Below, piece by piece: positions 42,092-54,010 of a stretch of 64,000 nt of DNA; the stretch's first letter is position 1, and each line of letters starts with the position of its first letter. The stretch lies in the NCBI GenBank assembly GCA_047967505.1, contig CM106541.1. One strand, given 5' to 3'. Source of the DNA: Dipteris shenzhenensis (Eukaryota > Polypodiophyta > Polypodiopsida > Gleicheniales). Both the position numbers and the translations under genes were made by a program. A model generated the notes under the pieces. It saw only the letters and a program-made list of their open reading frames with translations, did not search any database and was not told where the DNA came from.

Positions 42092-43093
42092 CTAAAATGT
42101 GGACTTCACATACCTCAGTATGCGTCTAGCCGCATCCAAATTCGGTTTCCTTGGAGCCTGCATAAACTGACTTACCAGCCCAACAGCATAGCTCAAATCT
42201 GGCCTAGTAATAGTCATATAAATCAAACTTCCTACTATGCATCTATACATAGTAGGGTCTTCCAGAAGCTCACCTACATCTACGCTCAACTTCACATTCT
42301 GCTCCAAAGGAACTGAAATAGGCTTACAGCCTATCATCCCATATTTGGATAGCATGTCCAATCCATATTGCCTCTGCAAGAGCCATATCCCACTTCTAGA
42401 TCTAATCACCTCAATGCCCAAGAAGTAACGCAACTCTCCCAAATCCTTCATCTCAAACTTCTGCTTCAATAGCATTTTCACATGAAGGATATCTTTATCA
42501 CTATCACCTGTGATGATCAAATCATCAACATAAATGACAAGCAGCATAATACCTTTCTCTGTTTTTCTCACATAAAGTGAGAAATTTGCCTTGGAAATCT
42601 GAAAGCCAATAGTGACAAGATATTGTCCTATCTTCTTAGACCATGCTCTGGGTGCTTGCTTCAAGCCATACAAGGCTTTCTTCAACCTGCAAACAAACTC
42701 AACAGCATGCACATAATCTAGTGGCTGCTCCATATAGACCTCTTCTTGCAAATCACCATGCAAGAAAGCATTCTTTACATCCATCTGATGTAAAGACCAT
42801 CCCTTTGATGCAGCCATAACAATGACTGCTCTTACGATTGCCATCCTTGCAACCAAACTAAATCTTTCTTCATAATCAATGCCATATGTCTGTGCATACC
42901 CCTTGACAACTAATCTTGCCTTGTATCTGCTCACAGAACCATATGCATTGTGTTTCACCTTATAAACCCACTTGCAACCAATTGCATTCTTGTCTTCAGA
43001 CAAAGGCATAAATTCCCATGTAGCATTTACTTCCAAGGCATCCATTTCTTCATCCATGGCTTTCTTCCATTTTTCTTTTCCCATGGCTTGCAA
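42092..43093 (-). pseudogene. B2 reverse transcriptase (long open frame)
   Basis: 333 uninterrupted codons. [93 protein letters not shown] and LLVIYVDDLIITGDSDKDIL (intact YVDD) are followed by KDLGELRYFLGIEV and IYMTITRPDLSYAVG. This is an essentially complete copia RT. It is open because no stop arose here, yet upstream and downstream defects mean no functional polyprotein. The frame ends at the RNase H deletion. Confidence 0.95.
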
Positions 43094-43111
43094 AAAAGAA
43101 GTGGGTTCTGG

Positions 43112-43660
43112 TTATTGTATCACTTTGACCATATAGGCATAGTGAATGGCTGTAAATCGATCATATTTCAGCCTATCCACAGGATACTTAAATTTGGTAG
43201 ACTTGTACAAAATAGGCTCACTACCAGCTGCTCTCAAAACATCCCTTATCTTCCTTACTCCAGATGTAACAATAGAAGGAATACCCAACTCATCATCAAG
43301 GCTCTGTTCTGAGCCATTGGATTCACCATCCACATAAGAGTGACCTGCATTCACATCAACCATGGACTGATCTACTTTCTCTTTTCCTTTTCGTGATACT
43401 TCCATACCACTATCTGCATTGCTTTGAGGAGATTCTCCTGATCTCAATCTCTGCCTATCCATGGCAAAGTATGTGAACCACTACTAGAGGACACTACAGG
43501 TCCACTAATATTTTGTGATTGCTGTTGTGAATTCTATGCAGCATTACCATTTTGTGCATCTACATCATCAATCACATTTACTAGTTTATACCAGCTGCTC
43601 ATCTCATCAAAAACAACATCTTTGCTCACTGTAAAATTACAAGTAGAAGGGTTATATCAT
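43112..43660 (-). pseudogene. B2 integrase/RT linker
   Basis: A 116-codon frame (43462-43112) of charged Ser/Asp/Lys-rich linker followed by KFKYPVDRLKYDRFTAIHY, the conserved start of the RT region. A stop at 43112-43114 separates it from the RT frame; element B has a sense codon there. The empty target of element D is seen near 43611-43625. Confidence 0.9.
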
Positions 43661-43671
43661 CTATACCCTTT

Positions 43672-44412
43672 CTACTGCGGAGAATAACCAATAAAGATGC
43701 ACTTCTTAGCTTTTGGATCCAACTTGGATCTCAACTCATCTGGCACATGAACATAGGCAATGCAACCAAAAACTTTCAAATAAGAAATATCTGGTTTCCT
43801 ACCAGTACACCTCTCCTCTGGTGTCATGCCATGTATTGCTGTAGTGGGAGTCCTGTTCATTATGTAGACTACTATAGCAACTGCTTCAGCCCAATAATAA
43901 TCTAGCAGGTCTTTTTCGTCGAGCAGGGCACAAGATGCCTCTCCAATATGCCTGTTTTTCCTTTCTGCAAGTCCATTCTGCTGTGGGGTATAAGTGCATG
44001 AATATTGCTGCTTTATGCCATGCTCCTGCAGGAACCTTGCAAGCTTATTTGAGAGGTACTCTCCCCCTCCATTTGACCTTAGGCATTTTATTTGCAAGCC
44101 TATTTCTTTTTCAACCGTAGCTTTAAAAGCTTTGAAATGCCCAAACACTTTAGTTTTCCTTTTCATAAAGTACACCCAAACTTTTCTGCTGTAGTCATCA
44201 ATAAAAGTGACAAAATAATGATAGCCTCCAATAGATGCAGCTTTAGTAGTCCATACATCAGAGTGGATTAATTCCAATGGCCTCTTACTCTCTTGAACAT
44301 TTCTAGGACATGGTTTCCTTGCCTGTTTTCCTAATTGATAGGCTTCACATACCTTATGCATTTCTGCAACCTTGAACTTAGGTAATTCGGCAACAATATT
44401 TTGGGCATGCAT
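43672..44412 (-). pseudogene. B2 integrase (open, second catalytic Asp to Asn)
   Basis: 246 open codons. KVCEAYQLGKQARKPCP (zinc region with one Cys to Tyr), LELIHSDVWTTKAASIGGYH (first D), FVTFIDDYSRKVWVYFMKRK, then LRSNGGGEYLS, where N (codon 44071-44073) replaces the second catalytic D that element B retains. [20 protein letters not shown] keeps the third residue E. YWAEAVAIVVYIMNRTPTTA and KKCIFIGYSPQ close the domain. B and B2 thus lost different catalytic residues. Confidence 0.94.
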
Positions 44413-44421
44413 TAATTTAAG

Positions 44422-45080
44422 TCAATGTACATTAACATGACCAATGCATTTATGCCAGATATCAGTAGTTGCAACTACACCAGTCCCATGTGCAAACATT
44501 GCTGCACTCAATTCAGGCATGTCCGCATCCAACATAAACATCCTGCCCTTCTTCTTCCCTTTTGCTATCAAGCGACCTTTATTTTTCATATCCTGAACAA
44601 AGCATCCATGAGGATTAAATCTGACTTGCAAGCCCTGCTCAACCATTTGACCACTAGAAACTAGCTTTTTGGTGATATTCGGGACATGAAATACATCAGA
44701 CACGTATTTCTTTTTCCCATCTTGCATAGACAAAGGAATTTTACCAATCTGCACAATAGGATGTGTAATATCATCACCAGTCTCCACAAATCCTGGTCTT
44801 TCCATTTTCCTTGCATCCTGCATCCATTCTGCATGACCTGTCATGTGGTTTGATGCACCTGAGTCAACATACCACACATCATTGCTTTCTTCTACAGTTG
44901 TAACGGAATTGGTCATGTGTTGCACCATAAATAGATGCTCATTTCTGTCATCACCTTGTCTACTAGAGGATGCATAATTTCCTTGTTGCAATTTTCCATT
45001 CATGATGTCATTTTGCTTTTTATAGTAATCTTTAGCCATATGACCCATTTTACCACAATAGTAGCATTCAACATTGCTGT
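44422..45080 (-). pseudogene. B2 zinc knuckle, protease and GAG-pre-integrase (208 codons open)
   Basis: CYYCGKMGHMAKDY is the zinc knuckle with its last Cys changed to Tyr (45025-45027). DVWYVDSGASNHMTGHAEW holds an intact protease D-S-G. YVSDVFHVPNITKKLVSSGQ and MVEQGLQVRFNPHGCFVQD are GAG-pre-integrase sequence. IWHKCIGHVN is the His pair of the integrase zinc finger. Protease cleaves the polyprotein. Confidence 0.94.
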
Positions 45081-45892
45081 TTGCATCTTGGTCTCTCTGC
45101 CAGCCACCATGACTTCTTTGGCTCCCCCTGCCTATAAGGTTACTGCGTCCTCCTCCATAAGACTGGTTTTCTTGAATTTACTGCATATTCTAATTTCTAC
45201 CACGGCCTCCAGATCGGCCTGCTCTACCTTTGCCTTTGCCTCTGCCTCTACTTCTTCTAGCATTTGAGTAGAAGACAATTTCTTTTGAAGTTCCTCCTGA
45301 AGAAGATGCACCACCATTTCTCTGCTCTTCAAAAATTAGAAGAGCAATCAACTCCCCAAAATCAGGAAAATTCTCACGAACGTCAATGGATGTCCAGAAC
45401 TATGCATAATCCTTTCCTAGACCATTCAAGGTCACAGATACTAAATCATCATCTTCCCAATGGAAGCAAGTGCATCTGCAATCTTCTTCACCTTCATGTA
45501 GTAGTCATTGATGATCATATTTTCTCTTTGCACATTATGCAACTCGTGCTTGAGCTACATTTTCCTGGCTTGCATATTTGTGCTATACATTTTTGTTAAA
45601 GTATCCCATGCCTCCTTCGGTGTGCTTGCATCCTGAATATGCACAATCATAGAATCTGAAATACTGATAGATAGCCAGTACATAACTTTTCTGGCCCTCT
45701 CATGCCAGCCTTAATTGCCTGCAACTCTTGTTGATTGGGAACATTAGGAATAACTGGTTCTTGTTCAGCTCCAATACTGAACTTCCAATAGCCTTTTCCC
45801 TTAAGGAAACTCGTCATTCTAAACTTCCATGCTGGCAAGTTGTTCTTGTCAAGCTTTTCAATGACTATCTGTGAAAGAGCATCAGACGCCAT
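45081..45892 (-). pseudogene. B2 gag with frameshifts
   Basis: ATG at 45892; 81 codons (45892-45647) begin MASDALSQIVIEKLDKNN..LPAWKFRM. A frameshift near 45715 moves to another phase carrying the KEAWDTLTKMYSTN-like body, and a further frame (45332-45132) has EMVVHLLQEELQKKLSSTQM before the zinc knuckle. Gag would make the particle shell. Confidence 0.9.
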
Positions 45893-46429
45893 TACAAAAC
45901 ACTGCGAAAATATTCTGTCACTGCAAAAAACACAACTTCTGCCTCACAAGGGCAAATATGCAACGAAAGTGGTATTTGACCACACAGTCACTTCCTAGTG
46001 ACGATTTTGCATCAACAAGCAATAAGAATGATTCTGTCACTCCCAATATCTCTACGCATAGGCATACGATGCAATTTCTATGGCAACTTTTCATCGACCT
46101 ACAGAACAGTGGTCGCACAGCAAAAACAAGGCACTTTTCTAAGTGCCTACAGAAAACTTCTGCCACTAAAACGGGCCTCGAAATGGCCTCAAATCAAAAA
46201 AATAATGTCAGCAAGGGCATCCCCTGTCCCGTAGCATATATAGCCCTCTCGTCGCACCGCGAAGGGCGTCCCAATCTGAGCAGTGCACTCTTGCACTTTC
46301 TAGCTGTGCTACCTGTAGAGATTTTCTCCCAAACTCAAAAAAGGAAAGCAACACTGATCCTCTTACCAAGACACCATGAACTTGGTTTGCTTTCGTGAGC
46401 ACCTTACCACAAACTGAGCTCTGATACCA
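45893..46429 (-). other. B2 leader with primer binding site
   Basis: Untranslated leader; TGGTATCAGAGCTC (minus, 46429-46416) is the initiator Met-tRNA primer site. Contains the empty target ctgatcctcttaccaagacacc used by element C in the other B copy. Confidence 0.9.
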
Positions 46430-46714
46430 TGTGAAGAGAGTGGGAGAGAAGTAAGGAGTCTCACTTGTAGCTCTCTCACATACACAATGGGGGAATACAC
46501 ACAAAGGTGGAGGCTGAAAATAGTTTTCCTCTTCTTAGTTGTGAAAGCCAAAAGAACTCCCTCTAAGTACAAAAGGAATAGATGAACCCTATATGTGGGT
46601 CTCAAACCAAACTCAGCTAACCTAGGTGACATACTAATTGAGCCACTAACTAGAGTACATAAAGATAGTTGTCATCCAGCTATTATTCATGGGCAGTGTA
46701 CCAACTGCATCTGC
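46430..46714 (-). repeat. B2 5' LTR, truncated
   Basis: 285 of about 358 bp remain; it stops at caactgcatctgc where a family-C LTR begins. The missing 70 bp are not seen elsewhere in the window. Confidence 0.92.
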
Positions 46715-47451
46715 TGTTAGATATCAATGCTCCACTCTCGTGTAACTATGCGGGAACCAGCTAACTCTACTTGTAAGCCCCCCATATGAGGAGAAGGCAT
46801 TTGAGTAGCTCAATTATCCGGTAGGTCCTGGTTTGGACACCAGATGGGGGCCATGTGTGGCCTAATAGCTGGACGGCTTCAGATAGAGTTGGCACACTAC
46901 TAACTAGGCTACATGCAAGTGTGGGAAGGAATCCCATGACTGACTGCACTGAGGGTAGATGGAGCATTTCTCGAGGCAGCCCACTCTCGAGTTTTGGGGC
47001 CCGTTTGGAGCCCTAGATGATCCCGAATGGGCTCTGGGTGGAATGGTGACCATAGGTCAATTGCTCTATTCTGTGCGACGGTTCTAACATGTGGTCGGTG
47101 GCCTATTTCGAGACCGACTGCCAGTCGGCCGTTTTGGGTGGACTGGGTCAGCGGTCTCCCAATTGGGTCTAACCAACTACAACTGGTGGCTATATAAGAG
47201 CAAGCCCATGAATCCCATAATCATCACTGGCTATAGCAACCCTGATTCCTTAGCATCCAACCTCTGTTCTTTATTGTTTCCAGCATGCCATCGAAGCTCC
47301 TCACAAAGGAGTGCACAGTTGGGAGGCAGCGCCATCTATTGTATCAGTTTTACAGTAATCAAATTTTTGATTCTCCATAATATCTACTTTTCTCTCTCGC
47401 ATACGAGATCCTGTTATGTGTTGAGCATAGACGTTGTATTGTTTTCTTACA
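46715..47451 (+). repeat. C2 5' LTR
   Basis: 737 bp, TGTTAGATATC to TTTTCTTACA. Confidence 0.94.
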
Positions 47452-47586
47452 TGGTATCAGAGCTTGGGCTCTAGCAAGAAGATTTGGTAGTGTGTTTCTG
47501 TTTGCAAGTAGATTGTGAGAGATGGCCCAGCCAGTAAGATTGTGAATCCCACCGTTCGGCGAAAGCGGAAAGTTGGACGGCACTAC
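46715..47586 (+). mobile_element. Truncated family-C copia (C2): 5' LTR plus gag start
   Basis: LTR 46715-47451, primer site 47452-47463, then the same leader and gag start as element C up to about 47580 (gtttggcgaaagcggaaag region), after which homology ends abruptly in unrelated sequence. TATATAA at 47191-47197. Confidence 0.93.
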
Positions 47587-48420
47587 TCTCTCCTCCATGG
47601 AAACGATAGCTTCAATCCTCTCTAGTGCTTTCTTAACATCCTTGTTAAATTCAGCTTATACCACGTTGAAAAAGCAAAGAGAATCTACCACCATACAAAG
47701 ATGCACAATTTATGAGACAATAACCCAAAAAATCAACATGGAAATAAAAAAAGACAATGGCATTGCTCTCTACTTAAAGGGTACCATCCTACATTCCCTT
47801 TCAATCCCTAGTTCTTGCATTGTTTATGACTTGGTACTCTTGAGGATTGAAGGAGCTCATCAATTGTTTAGTATGACACTCTCCCTCTCTCAAGCTTCAG
47901 ATGGTGGCTTTTTCTTTCTGGTTCAAGGTTGAGTAGAACGTTTACATAGTGCTCATTTGCATAGTGATTGAGTAGAACGTTTACATAGTCCTCATTCAAT
48001 CTATAAACATAAAATTTCAAAACAAAATAAATCTATAAAATTTCAAACATAAGTCCATTCCTAGTGCACCATTTGTTGGTATGTACCTTGAGCATACTAG
48101 AATGCACTGCTAATTTCAATGACATCAGTTTTTAAACCCTAACTCTAGCATATGTAATAGGTTGCATAATAGATTAAAGAATATTATGGCTACAAAAGAA
48201 ATTTTGGAATATTATGAGTGCCCAAGGGACTCTAGTGTTACCTAAGAATCTCTACATACATAAACACAAAAGACTCTTAGAGAGTATATATAATATTATT
48301 CACAAAGAGTCTTTTATATATATCCTTATATATACAAGATTCCCACAAGTAAAAATCATGTATATGTATAGTTATCACTATATATGTTCATAGATTTTTG
48401 TCACCATATGTATTCCTCTA
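47587..48420. other. No supported gene
   Basis: A 119-codon plus frame (47573-47932) starts inside the C2 remnant and shows no motif. A 28-bp direct repeat (tgagtagaacgtttacatag) occurs at 47931-47990. AT-rich beyond 48000. Confidence 0.4.
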
Positions 48421-48576
48421 TCAATATCTATCTCTCCTTAATTGTCCTCCATGTCTACATGTACATCATTTCCATTAGCTTTGTCATCATCCTCATTGTC
48501 CTCCATTTGTTTTCCCATTTTTCTCCATAAGCTTTCCCATTGTCCCCCCTCTAAAAATGTACCTCCTCTTCTTGCC

Positions 48577-48787
48577 TCCCTTAGCTTTCCCATCATCCTC
48601 TATCTCAAGATGTACCTCCTTCCCTTTGCTCCCTTAGCTCTCCCATCATCCTTCATCTCAAGATATACCTCTTTTTCTTGTCTCCCTTAGCTTCCCATCA
48701 TCCTCCATCTCAATATGTACCTCCTTTCCTTGTCTCCCTTAGCTTTCCCATCGTCCTCTATCTCAAGATGTAGCCTTGCCATCGTCT
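48577..48787 (+). repeat. 53-bp minisatellite, about four copies
   Basis: Units starting tcccttagctttcccatcat at 48577, 48630, 48683 and 48735, each followed by ctcaagatgtacctcctt. Degenerate related units extend left to about 48440. Confidence 0.9.
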
Positions 48788-48889
48788 TCCATACATTTAC
48801 ACATGCCTTAGAATCTTGGAAAATATGCTTTTAGTGGGTTTGGCATGTTGACATAATGAAAATGAGTGTCCACCCTATGGCCATGTAGT

Positions 48890-49260
48890 GCCTGCACTCT
48901 CAGAAAAGTCTCGCTCCCTCTCACACTCAACCCATTACCTCTAACTTTTACACTGACTCACACTCTCTAACTTACACTCTCACTCTAACTCTTGCTCTCA
49001 CTTTCTCTCTCTTGTTCTCTAAGTCTCTCCCTCATTCTTACTCTCGAACTCCCCTCATTCTCACTTTCCCTGTACCAACACTCACTCACTCCCTCATTCT
49101 CACTCTCAAACACTCGCTCACTCCCTCGCTCATGCTGTTGCGCTCGATCTCACTCACCCTGACACTCTTCCTCCTCCCCATTCTCACTGGCACTACTTCC
49201 ACACTCTCATACTCCATACAACTTACTCTTGCTCCCTCCCACTCACTATTCTAGGTTCCA
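48890..49260 (+). repeat. Low-complexity (ACTCTC)n-like pyrimidine-rich tract
   Basis: Imperfect cactctc/actcactc runs with almost no G; frames here are artefacts. Confidence 0.85.
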
Positions 49261-49278
49261 TCACTCTTTCCTCCCTCA

Positions 49279-49405
49279 CTCTACCCTCGGCCTTGTTCCA
49301 CTCGGATGAGCTTGGTGGCCTCTACCCTTGGCCTTGTTCCATACTCATCCAAGCTTTGTGACCTCTACCCTCGATCTTGTTCCATACTCAGCCAAGCTTG
49401 GTGGC
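49279..49405 (+). repeat. 42-bp tandem repeat, three copies
   Basis: Units start ctctaccctcgg (49279), ctctacccttgg (49320) and ctctaccctcga (49363), each with cttgttcca and agctt. Confidence 0.88.
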
Positions 49406-51078
49406 CTTGGATCTATTGGGGTGTCCTCCCTCCTATCCCTTAACTAGATCGGATGGTAGATGCGTTGATGTCATCTATCACACTCGCTCTCCACTTCCTT
49501 CACCATATGAGTCTTTGATTGTTCTATATCTTGAAGGTTCAATTTTTTTAAACAGATCAGAGGCCAAAATCTTGTTGCATTTGATCTATTTTATTCCATT
49601 AAAAAAATGAGTAGAGGGGGCTTCGCTCATGATATCCTGGCCTCCATGGAGTCCTCTCCACTCTTTCTTTTTTCCCTCTAAAAGTTGCTTGAAGAGAGGA
49701 AATATATTACCCATCATGGACAATATACTTGGAGACCTATTCGGCAATTTGAGGGCTGTGGGTTGAACACTTAAATGCAGGGTAAGTGTCATCTTTGGAT
49801 ACAAATGGTGCATAAATGTCATGGTTGCATAACAAAAAATGGGAAAATTACGTCTTTTGTAGATGAAAGGAGAGCCTTTGAAACCCAAGGATTCACTCTT
49901 TATTAAAGGGGGACATCACCTACATGCATGAACTTGAAGAAAACCCCTTATTTAAGATCCACGTAGGATGATAGATCTTGAGCAACTACAAAGAAGCCTT
50001 GGTTGAATTCTATGGAATCACATTTGAAGAGTGCCAAGGACAACTTATATTTGCTATTAAGCTAGATCAATGTGAAATTGTTAAGGAGAGAATGATCGAA
50101 AAAGTGACCATCCTACTTATGAATAGAGCTCTTGATCCATCAATAACAAAACCAAGCTCAAAGCATTTTAGTGTTACAACAATTAGAGAAGAACATTTGG
50201 TGGTTGGGCGTCTTTGAGGTAAGCATGAACTTGGACTTTAAATGGTTTTTCATATTTATAATGTGTTGATGTGTGATTCTATTTTTAAGGTCTTGATGCT
50301 TTAATAGACTTGAGGACCACCAAACTCTATTTTGGGTGTTCACCCATACAAAAATACTAGCAGTCATCAAATAAGTCTAAGGAGGGAAACTTCATGTCAA
50401 GGAAAAGGTGATTTCCAAGTTGATTTAGCATATGGTAGGGGACCTCAAGACCCTCAAGTGCATGTTCAAAATAAGGAGGTAATTCAAAATATCCATGTCT
50501 TTATCGCAAGAAGCATCCCATGTCATGGATCATAAATGGTGGAGGAGAGCTCCTAATAGGGATAAGATTGATCCAAAATTCAAAGAAGTCCCCAACATTC
50601 CTTTGTGCGATGTACATATATGCACATTGCATGCTTTATGTCGAATCATCGAAAAGTTATTTTGTATATATATTGGATTTTCTTGGAAGATTTGACCAGA
50701 AAAGCATATGAAAAAAACAATTTCTGCATTAGTAAAAATATTATCCAGACATGAATCTCCATGGAGGAGAATCTGATGTTCATATCATAACAGACCTTAA
50801 GAAGTCAACACATGGAAAGGATGTTGCTATCAAACTGCCAATTAGTCGAGTCAAGGCTCCATTTTTTCCAATGTCAGCCCTATGTTAAATTTGCTCAAGC
50901 CTAATGACCTATAGGACCTACCTTGTGACCCACAGGATGGAAGCCTTTAATGGTTACAAGTGTATGGCTAAGGGGATGCAGAGTTTGCATTCAATCACAT
51001 TTTTGCAAACAATAGCAAGCATTATCCCCCTACTAACATGATACTCCTGCACAATAATTCCCATAAGCTATTCAAAAC
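49406..51078. other. Low-copy looking sequence, no recognised gene
   Basis: Frames of 79 codons (49978-50217) and 100 codons (minus, 49888-49586) carry no motif I recognise. No repeat structure seen. Confidence 0.35.
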
Positions 51079-51682
51079 ATGATTCAAACTGGCATTAGCC
51101 CTTTTGATGATTCACATGTAGCTTACACAATGGATCTATGTGAAGTAGATGTTGATACATCATGGAATCTATTTAACACTACTCCCCCACAACCCTCGCC
51201 TTCTAATCTTGACATAGCACCTAGTTGTGACCCCACTCCACTGTCATTGGTGACATTGACCTATCACAACCCTCCACCTCATAGCACACCACAACACCAC
51301 CCACACAGACATGTAACAGTAGAGTTGCTCATACTGGAGGATCTTGAAAACATGGACACCAACACTTGGTATAATATTATCAAGCCCATGCTCCTCTTGT
51401 ATGTCAAAGGTCCATACAAGGAAGAAGAACATGAGGACATAATTGAGTAGCTACATGAAGAGGAGCATCTGCCTTAGATGCTCACACCCGACCATAAGAC
51501 CTGGTACGAGGCCATCACAGATGTTGCAGATGTCAATTGTTGGAAGGGCAAGATCCAAAGCTTCCACCCGATAATAAAGGACATTATGGAAGTGCGAGCA
51601 CTAATAGACCTGATCTAGAGGAGTTTCAGAAAGTGCTAGAGGGAGAATCCTAAATCCATAAGAGGTGGCTACAAGAGGCTAG
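51079..51682 (+). other. Open frame of unknown nature, interrupted by element G
   Basis: 123 codons (51079-51450), Pro/Thr/His-rich in the middle and acidic at the end, followed in the same phase by stops with readable HEEEHLP, TPDHKTWYEAITDVADVNCW and KIQSFHPIIKDIMEVRALID. Interrupted at 51683 by element G; 54305 onward would continue it. No family recognised. Confidence 0.3.
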
Positions 51683-51974
51683 TGTTGGTAAATTGAAAAG
51701 AAAGCACAGAGTGAACACAAACTTAGAAATCTTGCTTATGGAATGAAGAAAGATGAGGTCCTTAAGTAGGCACCTCTTACATGATCACTGACATCACTGA
51801 TGACTTCAGAGCTCCACAATCATCTCCTCAATCTACTCCTAGATTCTCTCAATCATCTTATGTGGCTTCTACCACCACCTAACTGTGCTTATGGGCACCT
51901 ACTAACTGTGCCTCTAGCACACACACATAGAAACCAAGGTGTACCTGAGGCATACACCTTGAGATATCCCAACA
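51683..51974 (-). repeat. Element G 3' LTR
   Basis: Plus-strand ends tgttggtaaattg and gatatcccaaca; flanked by gctag on the left. Confidence 0.94.
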
Positions 51975-52325
51975 AACCCCCCCTCAAGGGAATGCCTCAG
52001 GCTATGTCAAGGATACATCTAGCACAAGGTGTCACATGCCATCTCGTGGTGGTCATGGATCTATCAATGGCTAAGATCTCAAGCTAGCAAGGGTTCCCAT
52101 GGGTGTAAGGTAAACAAAAGGGATACAAAAGATCTTCCAATGGTTAACATGCACACAATGTCTGCAGGAGGTACCATGGAGAAAACACATACACATGGCC
52201 TACATCATATGGTGACCAGAGGTGTTTACAAAACATAATAGTTTATTTCATTCATTTTGGAGGACTATCCAGGCTGAGTACCTTGAATCAACAAAAGAGA
52301 GATCTGGAGCATACATGGAGATGAT

Positions 52326-53154
52326 TCAAAAAGCATAATCTTCAAAGGATGCCTCATCTTGTGGAGGCACATCAATTGAAAGTAGATTGGCATTTTCTGG
52401 CTTTGTAGTTGCTTCCTTTTTGGCTCTACAAAACCTTTCATGATGATTGTTTTTGCCAGTGTTTGCATGGATTGATTTTGAAGCAGTCCTTTGAGAGGTG
52501 ATTGGTCTTCCCACAATGATTGCAAGGTGAAAACTTGCCCTTCTGGATTTTTATGGCATAGGCTGTGTCATTGCCTTTCGGAGCTCCATGTGCCTTTCTT
52601 CTTCTTAGAGAGCAGAGATAAGACCTGCAAGATTAGGATTAGGAAGATTTTTCAAAGTGGTAACAATATGATCATAATCTTCAGGCATACTCTTGAGCAA
52701 CACTACCATTACATCGTCTGTAGTGATAGGAGAGTTGATAGAAGCAAGTTGAGTCATAAGACTCCGCATGTAATTGACATGGGCAGACAAAGGAGTGCCA
52801 CTAACCATCTTCAATTCAAATAAAGAAATTTTGAGTGATAATTTTGAGATGTGAGAGCTAGCACCAAAAATAATGTCAAGCTTCTGAAGGAGACTCTAAG
52901 TCAGAGATGTGATGAATACAATCATCTCCTAAAGCAAGAGCAATGATGCCATATGCATTCTCCTCTCTAGCGGGATCCCTTGCCAGGCGTGTCGGAGCTA
53001 AGGATTCTCCAGCATTGCAGGCTGTTGAAGAAGAAGTTGAAGCCAGTTTGACAAGTCCCTAGAGGTTTTCCCTCATCAATGCAAATATCACCTTCATCTG
53101 CCATGTGTGGAATCCCTTACCATTGAACTTATCTATATTCAATATGGTAGCCAT
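52326..53154 (-). pseudogene. Element G gag (UBN2 plus CCHC), nearly intact
   Basis: Start ATG at 53154: MATILNIDKFNGKGFHTWQM matches the copia gag N-terminus (F-x-G-x-x-F-x-x-W). After a TAG and a frameshift near 52893 the body continues with DIIFGASSHISKLSLKISLF, ELKMVSGTPLSAHVNYMRSL and TTDDVMVVLLKSMPEDYDHI, typical UBN2. CNHCGKTNHLSKDC is an intact CCHC knuckle (about 52485-52526). The zinc-knuckle part is in another phase than the body, and the last frame ends at 52326-52328 after EASFEDYAF. Confidence 0.88.
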
Positions 53155-54010
53155 GAGACGGTCTAACCCAAGTATTGGGTAGTTTCTTCTCTCTTACAAG
53201 GCTAGAATAACAACTGAAAAGCTTCAAAATATAAGCATTTAATGTAGCAAAGACTTGTGACCAAATTTCAATCAATGATGGTTTTTCTTACATGCTTCAC
53301 AGAGGTGGCTAAATGAAAGCTTTCCAATCAAATCTAGGTATAGCAACTTAAAAGAAAGTTGTATCCACAGTTGTACTAATGCTTTTCAAAACTTCAAAAC
53401 CTCAGAAATGCTAAAATAGTATCTAATGTAGCATTACTTTCACAACCTTGTCAAAACTATAAAAAACAGAGGCCTGAACTTGGAGGGCTTGTATCTCACT
53501 CTCCAAAGAAAAGAAAAAGGGGCTTTCTAAGAAAAAAGAAAGCCCATATACTAGAGAGAATCCACTGAGGAGGTTGGGCAAAATGGCGTGTTGTTTTGCT
53601 CGAGGGAGTTGCTGCAGTCTGAACCTGAGTTTTGACGATTTCTCCTTCGTTACTAAACCAAATGAGCTGAAAAATGACTCAAAATGTTCATCTTGAGGTC
53701 TCCCATCTACTCCTAAGAGGGCTTGAGCAATGGCGTAGCAAGCAGGGAGTATTTTGCAACAGAAGAATGACAAAAAAATGTGATGTTTGGAGAATGGTAG
53801 CCAGCATAGACTTTTTTTTAAAAATTGCTTACAGGTGGAGGTTCACCCAAATGAGGGGTATCTCCAACAGGAATGGCTGAGAACTGAGGGAGAACAAGCT
53901 TTAGCAAGATTTGGGAAGAAAGAGAAGAAATGGTGAAGATGAAGAAGAAGAAGATGATGATGATGTGGCAGAAATGGGGGCTCAAGGGGGATCAAAGGGC
54001 TCTGATACCA

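Larger units (their letters stand above)
41297..46714 (-). mobile_element. Second family-B Ty1/copia element (B2), 5' LTR truncated
   Basis: 3' LTR 41297-41654, coding region 42092-45892, leader 45893-46429, 5' LTR from 46430 cut at 46714 by a family-C LTR. It lacks the D and C insertions of the first B element and so shows the empty target sites. It carries a 280-bp insert (41705-41984) and an RNase H deletion. Better preserved than B but broken by frameshifts in gag and an integrase D-to-N change. Confidence 0.95.

Noticed and set aside
42237-42428. Plus-strand frames opposite B and B2 coding regions (for example 16095-16703, 42050-42428, 44425-44664)
   Set aside because: Antisense shadows of RT, integrase and gag with no motifs of their own.
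42092-43093. B2 reverse transcriptase as a domesticated gene because it is open for 333 codons
   Set aside because: The frame is flanked by frameshifts and an RNase H deletion within an ordinary LTR element with no own promoter or start context; chance survival is simpler.
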